The notes under the pieces: model-generated
What the model was told of the DNA's origin: nothing
Seen by the model: the letters and a program-made list of their open reading frames with translations, nothing else
Database searches by the model: none
Shown: in pieces, positions 60,906-64,000 of the stretch
Numbering within the stretch: position 1 is the stretch's first letter
Layout of the letters: every line of letters starts with the position of its first letter
Made by a program: the position numbers and the translations under genes
Assembly: GCA_964412015.1 (NCBI GenBank)
Contig: CAYPMO010000007.1
Location: 52,443-116,442 of the forward strand
DNA from: SZUA-318 sp964412015
GTDB taxonomy: Bacteria; Gemmatimonadota; Gemmatimonadetes; Longimicrobiales; Gaopeijiaceae
Reading direction: 5' to 3'
Length of the DNA: 64,000 bases

Positions 60906-61529
60906 ATGCGGCTTTACGAGGTCGTCTACATCCTCGACCCGGCGCTCGACGAGAGCGGCGCCGCGGCCAAGTTGGAGAAGTTCCACGCCCTCGCCGTCGC
61001 CAACGGCGGAGAGGTCACCGCCGTGGACCACTGGGGTAATCGGCAGCTCGCCTACCCCATCGGGCGCCGTCAGTCGGGCTACTACGTCGTCGCGCAGTTC
61101 ACCGCGGCCGCCGAGGCCCTGCCCGAGTTCGAACGCCTCCTGCGGCTCGACGATGAGGTGCTCCGCTATCTCCTCGTTCTCAACGAGGGTGAACCCACCT
61201 CGGGCATGTCGATTCTCGCCGAGGTTACCCGCCCGGCGACCGGCAGGGACGACGAGGACGAGGAAGAGGAGGAGGAGGAGGACGACGACGACACTCCGCC
61301 CCAGTTCCAGGGGGGACGTGGCCGGCGCCGGCGCATGGAGGGTCCTCCCGTCAAGCTGCTGAACTACAAGGACGTGAGCACGCTTTCCCGCTTCCTCACG
61401 GAGTCCGGAAAGATCCTTCCGAAGCGTACGACCAAGGTGACGGCGAGTTTTCAGCGTCAGCTCGGGACCGCCGTGAAACGGGCCCGCTATCTGGCCCTCA
61501 TTCCCTACACTCGCCAGTACGAAGCGTAG
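60906..61529 (+). CDS. rpsF-rpsR: Fused ribosomal proteins bS6 and bS18 in one frame
   Basis: A single 207-residue frame joins two ribosomal proteins that are normally separate. Residues 1-97 are bS6, starting MRLYEVVYILDPALDES and ending VLRYLLVLNEGEP. Residues 98-138 form a linker with an acidic run (residues 115-129, all Asp or Glu). Residues about 139-205 are bS18: a basic start (GRGRRRRM), KLLNYKDVSTLSRFLTESGK, ILPKRTT, FQRQLGTAVKRARYLALIPY. bS6 and bS18 touch on the 30S platform, so a fusion is sterically plausible. No stop or good ribosome site occurs between the parts; an internal ATG at 61335 would remove the basic start. DUF2232, L9 and RsfS genes follow, as in ordinary rpsF-rpsR-rplI operons. 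Confidence 0.9.
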   Translation: MRLYEVVYILDPALDESGAAAKLEKFHALAVANGGEVTAVDHWGNRQLAYPIGRRQSGYYVVAQFTAAAEALPEFERLLRLDDEVLRYLLVLNEGEPTSGMSILAEVTRPATGRDDEDEEEEEEEDDDDTPPQFQGGRGRRRRMEGPPVKLLNYKDVSTLSRFLTESGKILPKRTTKVTASFQRQLGTAVKRARYLALIPYTRQYEA

Positions 61530-61536
61530 CCGTTCC

Positions 61537-62481
61537 GTGATCCGTCCCGAGGCACCTCCGGCCGCCTCCGGCTCGCGGGGCTGGCGCAGAGCCGCCCTGC
61601 TCCTGGGGATCACGATGGCGACGGCCGTGGTCAGTCCGTCGGTCCTCGTGGCGGTGCCGTTCCTGGTGATCGGATTCGTGCTCGGGATGAGACCCCTCGG
61701 CGTTCTCGCCGTGGGTGTCCTCGCGGTGGCGGTGACGATGGTGGGGCAGCCGCGCGACGCGCTCTGGTACGTGGAGCGTGGGTGGGCCGTCCTGGCTGGT
61801 AGCTGGTTCGCCGGGCTTACGCTTCGGCGCCCCGACTCGGCGTTCTCCGGTCGGGCCCTCGGTGCCGTGGGTGGGGCTGCCGTGGTGGCCGCCGTCCTCC
61901 TCGGCACGCAAAGCAACGCCTGGGGCACCGTGGAATGGGTGGTGGGGGAGCGTATCGCGCAGGGCGTTGGCAGCGCCCTGGAGGCGATAAGGCTCCTCAG
62001 GGGAGGAGCGACCCTGCCACCGTCCGTGATGACCGCGGTCGAGGACACGGTTCGGACGCAGACGAGCGTCTTTCCGGCGCTGCTGGGGATCTCCTCGATG
62101 GCTGCGCTGGGCGTGGCGTGGTGGGTGTACGTGCGACTCTCCTCGGGGAACGACCAGGGGGTCGGGCCGCTCCGAGACTTCCGTTTCAACGATCATCTCG
62201 TGTGGGTGTTCATCGCCGGGCTCGTCCTCCTCGTCACGCGATGGGGAGACGCGCTGGCCCGGGTGGGTGCCAACGCGGTGGTCTTCATGGGTGCGCTCTA
62301 TGCGTTGCGTGGAGCCGCGGTGATCCTGTTCTTGAGCGGTGGCCTGTCGCTGTTCGGCTACGTCATGCTGGCCTTCGGGCTGGTCTTCCTCCCGCCGCTG
62401 GTCCTCACGGGGGCCATGGTGATCGGGATCGGAGACACCTGGCTGGACGTGCGTCGCAGGACCGGGCCCGCGTCTGGCTGA
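61537..62481 (+). CDS. DUF2232 (YybS-like) membrane protein
   Basis: A 314-residue polytopic membrane protein with about eight hydrophobic segments. It resembles the DUF2232/YybS family, whose genes commonly sit between rpsR and rplI; here it holds just that position. The cytoplasmic stretch LRDFRFNDHLVWVFIAGL and the late RGAAVILFLSGGLSLFGYVMLAFGL match the family layout. The function of the family is unknown. It starts with GTG eight bases after the S6-S18 stop. Confidence 0.72.
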   Translation: MIRPEAPPAASGSRGWRRAALLLGITMATAVVSPSVLVAVPFLVIGFVLGMRPLGVLAVGVLAVAVTMVGQPRDALWYVERGWAVLAGSWFAGLTLRRPDSAFSGRALGAVGGAAVVAAVLLGTQSNAWGTVEWVVGERIAQGVGSALEAIRLLRGGATLPPSVMTAVEDTVRTQTSVFPALLGISSMAALGVAWWVYVRLSSGNDQGVGPLRDFRFNDHLVWVFIAGLVLLVTRWGDALARVGANAVVFMGALYALRGAAVILFLSGGLSLFGYVMLAFGLVFLPPLVLTGAMVIGIGDTWLDVRRRTGPASG

Positions 62482-62498
62482 CGAGTCCTGGAGGAACG

Positions 62499-62957
62499 AT
62501 GAAGCTGATTCTGAAGAAGGCGGTAACCGACCTGGGCGAGGCCGGCGATGTCGTGTCGGTGAAACCCGGATATGGACGGAACTTCCTCCTGCCCCAGGGA
62601 CTGGCCTACGAGGCGAGCGAGGCCAACATGCGGCGACTGGAGGAGGAGCGTAATCGCGCCGAGGAGCGGTCCCGCCGGGACTACCTCGAAGCCCGGCGGC
62701 GCGCGTCCCAGTTCGCAGGTCTGTCGCTGACCTTCAAGGCCCGTGCGGGCGAGGATGGGAAGCTGTTCGGTTCGGTTACGAACGCGGACATCGCGGACCG
62801 CGCCAACGGTACCGGTAGGCTGGACTTCGAGCTCGACAAGCGCACGGTGATCCTGGACGAGCCCATCAAGGCGCTCGGCTCCTACCAGGTCAATGTGCAC
62901 CTCCACGCCGAGGTGGAGGCGGAGATCCAGATCTACGTAGAACGCGACCAGGGCTGA
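62499..62957 (+). CDS. rplI: 50S ribosomal protein L9
   Basis: Binds 23S rRNA near the L1 stalk. The N-terminal domain is MKLILKKAVTDLGEAGDVVSV then KPGYGRNFLLPQGLA; a long connecting helix (about 42-78) leads to the C-terminal domain with GKLFGSVTNADIAD and ALGSYQVNVHLHAEV. Length is 152 residues. GGAGG precedes the ATG closely. Confidence 0.97.
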   Translation: MKLILKKAVTDLGEAGDVVSVKPGYGRNFLLPQGLAYEASEANMRRLEEERNRAEERSRRDYLEARRRASQFAGLSLTFKARAGEDGKLFGSVTNADIADRANGTGRLDFELDKRTVILDEPIKALGSYQVNVHLHAEVEAEIQIYVERDQG

Positions 62958-62969
62958 GTCGGAGGCTCG

Positions 62970-63344
62970 GTGTCCGTTCGGGAGTTGTCCGAGAGGGACG
63001 TTCCGCAGGAGATACGCCGTGCGGCCGAGCTCGCCCACGAACTGAAGGCTCGGGACGTGATCGGCCTCGACCTCCGCGGGATCTCGTCGGCCACGGACTA
63101 CTTCCTGATCGCGTCCGGCCGCTCCGACGTCCAGGTCCGGGCGATCGCCGAGCATGTCGTCGAGGAACTGAAGAGCGAGGGCGTGCGCCCGATGCACGTG
63201 GAGGGCCTCCAGGGGGGGCGCTGGGTGCTCCTGGACTACATCGACTTCGTCGTGCACGTGTTCCACCCCCACGCCCGCGACTTCTACCAGCTCGAGAGCC
63301 TCTGGGGCGACGCGCCCAGATGGGCTCCGGAGGACATCGATTGA
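62970..63344 (+). CDS. rsfS: Ribosomal silencing factor RsfS
   Basis: Binds L14 and blocks subunit joining under starvation. Family features are KARDVIGLDLRGISSATDYFLIASGRSD, ARAIAEHVVEELK-like helix (here VRAIAEHVVEELK), and GGRWVLLDYIDFVVHVFHPHARDFYQLESLWGDA. Length is 124 residues with a GTG start at 62970. It follows rplI by 12 bases, an arrangement that puts ribosome building and silencing genes together. Confidence 0.95.
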   Translation: MSVRELSERDVPQEIRRAAELAHELKARDVIGLDLRGISSATDYFLIASGRSDVQVRAIAEHVVEELKSEGVRPMHVEGLQGGRWVLLDYIDFVVHVFHPHARDFYQLESLWGDAPRWAPEDID

Positions 63345-63362
63345 ACACACTCCTCGGGCGTT

Positions 63363-63391
63363 TTGCCGATCGGACGTCGCGAGCCTAATAT
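63363..63391 (+). promoter_or_regulatory. Promoter for the kinase-like gene at the window end
   Basis: TTGCCG (4 of 6) and TAATAT (4 of 6) are separated by exactly 17 bases, with the -10 ending 55 bases before the ATG at 63446. It lies in the 101-base gap after rsfS and points to a separate transcript. Confidence 0.55.
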
Positions 63392-63445
63392 GGTCGCGCT
63401 CCGGAACCGCCCGCCGGACGGGTGCCCACACGTGCCTACGAACCC

Positions 63446-64000
63446 ATGACCCTCGACCTTCCCGCCTGGACGCCGGCTGAGCCCGGCGGCCTGTCGGCGC
63501 TCCCTTTCGCTCCCGGTTCGTCCGGGGTGATCGCCCTGGTGGCTACGGAGGGCGCGATGGCGGAAGGCTGGGCCGCGGAGGTCGCCCTGGAGCTCGCCGG
63601 GGCGTGGAGCGCGAAGGGAGCGCGCCTCGTGCTCGCGGACGGGGGGCTCGAGGTGCCGAGCCTGCACGCGGCCGCGGGGCTCCCGCTCGGGGAGGGGCTC
63701 GTGGACGCGCTCCGTTGGGGCGCGTCGGTGCGGCGCATCGCGCGGCGGCTCGAGGGCACGAGCTTCTTTGTGATCACGGCGGGGACGGCTACCGCCGACG
63801 GCCTCGCGATTCTCGAGGATCCGCGGTGGGCCGCGCTCTGCGGCGGTTTCGGTGAAGCCGGTGTCACGCTCGCGGTGCTGGTTCCGGTTGCCGACCCATG
63901 CGTGCGCGGCATTCTTGCCGAGGCGACGGCCGCCGTGATCCTCGCCACGCCGAGCGAGGATGCGGCCGATGTACTTCCAGGCTGGGACCGGCCGATTCTG
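63446..64000 (+). CDS. Tyrosine-kinase-like P-loop fold protein without Walker A, 3' end outside window
   Basis: An open frame of 185 codons from ATG 63446 to the last base; the stop is not in the window. Residues 28-110 follow the pattern of a CpsD/Wzc kinase: a strand (GVIALVAT), a long helix, then LVLADGGLEVPSLH (compare VIDADLRRPSLH in the autokinase at 8780), EGLVDALRWG and FFVITAGTA. The nucleotide loop is missing: where the autokinase has SEGKST, this protein has AEGWAA, and the Walker A' DAD is DGG. It may be a non-catalytic partner or scaffold; the similarity is by eye and moderate. The third codon positions are strongly GC, as in real genes here. Confidence 0.65.
   Translation, partial: MTLDLPAWTPAEPGGLSALPFAPGSSGVIALVATEGAMAEGWAAEVALELAGAWSAKGARLVLADGGLEVPSLHAAAGLPLGEGLVDALRWGASVRRIARRLEGTSFFVITAGTATADGLAILEDPRWAALCGGFGEAGVTLAVLVPVADPCVRGILAEATAAVILATPSEDAADVLPGWDRPIL

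Noticed and set aside
61248..61300. GAG/GAC run in the S6-S18 gene as a microsatellite or assembly error
   Set aside because: The tract is mixed GAG, GAA and GAC codons rather than a perfect repeat and keeps the frame between two intact proteins. An error is still possible and is listed as a refutation test.
63436..63948. A 170-codon minus-strand frame near the window end
   Set aside because: The plus-strand frame from 63446 is open to the last base, has a promoter, better third-position GC and a kinase-like fold pattern; the minus frame is Ser/Ala/Pro-rich without motifs.
1..64000. Search for mobile elements, phage genes, CRISPR repeats or defence systems
   Set aside because: No transposase, integrase, repeat array, restriction enzyme or toxin-antitoxin pair was recognised; all gene runs look like core functions.

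Overview
This 64 kb window is GC-rich chromosomal DNA from a diderm, aerobic or facultative bacterium. The gene set fits Gemmatimonadota or a near relative: an orphan FtsX/MacB-type permease of the ADOP class, System I cytochrome c maturation, a menaquinone/ubiquinone methyltransferase, the heptose enzymes GmhA and a family 9 glycosyltransferase, M16 peptidase pairs, and frequent GTG starts. This assignment is an inference from gene content; no rRNA is present to confirm it. I see no insertion sequence, prophage, integrase, CRISPR array or replication origin. The window reads as a housekeeping backbone.

Layout. 1-7003 (+): the 3' part of lepA, then a tightly packed run of family 9 glycosyltransferase, ROK glucokinase, PfkB kinase, a STAS-ATPase regulator, a STAS-like protein and a trans-sulfuration PLP enzyme. 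7039-11188 (-): P5C dehydrogenase and a Wzc-type tyrosine autokinase with a good terminator. 11448-12778 (+): NifU-like and Mrp Fe-S carriers behind a clear sigma70-type promoter. 12800-17201 (-): an ECF sigma factor, its zinc anti-sigma factor and two envelope proteins. 17279-20535 (+): UbiE/MenG and the ADOP permease. 20547-26806 (-): two M16 peptidases, MutM, PurD and an M48 protease. 27171-33022 (+): amino sugar synthesis (GlmM, GlmS), Dtd, Maf and GlpK. 33218-38530 (+): a complete ccmE-F-(I-like)-A-B-C-D cluster. 38738-42078 (+): an exported barrel-like protein, a hypothetical protein and RecA. 42205-54785 (+): a long translationally coupled chain from alaS to ispE. 54884-57374 (+): tRNA-Gln, prs, L25 and Pth. 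57412-63344 (+): a membrane pyrophosphatase homologue, an M20 peptidase, a fused S6-S18 ribosomal protein, a DUF2232 protein, L9 and RsfS. 63446-64000 (+): the start of a tyrosine-kinase-like protein that runs off the window.

How the parts work together. Envelope polysaccharide is a recurring theme: a BY-kinase at 8780 and a CpsB-type PHP phosphatase at 45140 are the two halves of a Wzc/Wzb-like switch, and GmhA and the family 9 glycosyltransferase supply heptose chemistry. The ccm cluster, UbiE/MenG and the pyrophosphatase homologue belong to membrane energetics. Translation and ribosome genes (lepA, alaS, cca, tRNA-Gln, L25, pth, S6-S18, L9, rsfS, hflX, dtd) are spread through the window.

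The most unusual observations are: one open reading frame joining ribosomal proteins bS6 and bS18 through an acidic linker; a membrane pyrophosphatase homologue in which many catalytic aspartates are replaced; a CcmE whose haem-binding His is Cys (CXXXY) in a cluster without ccmH; an hflX whose best start is ATT; and a 50-codon reading frame exactly coupled to both hflX and pdxJ.
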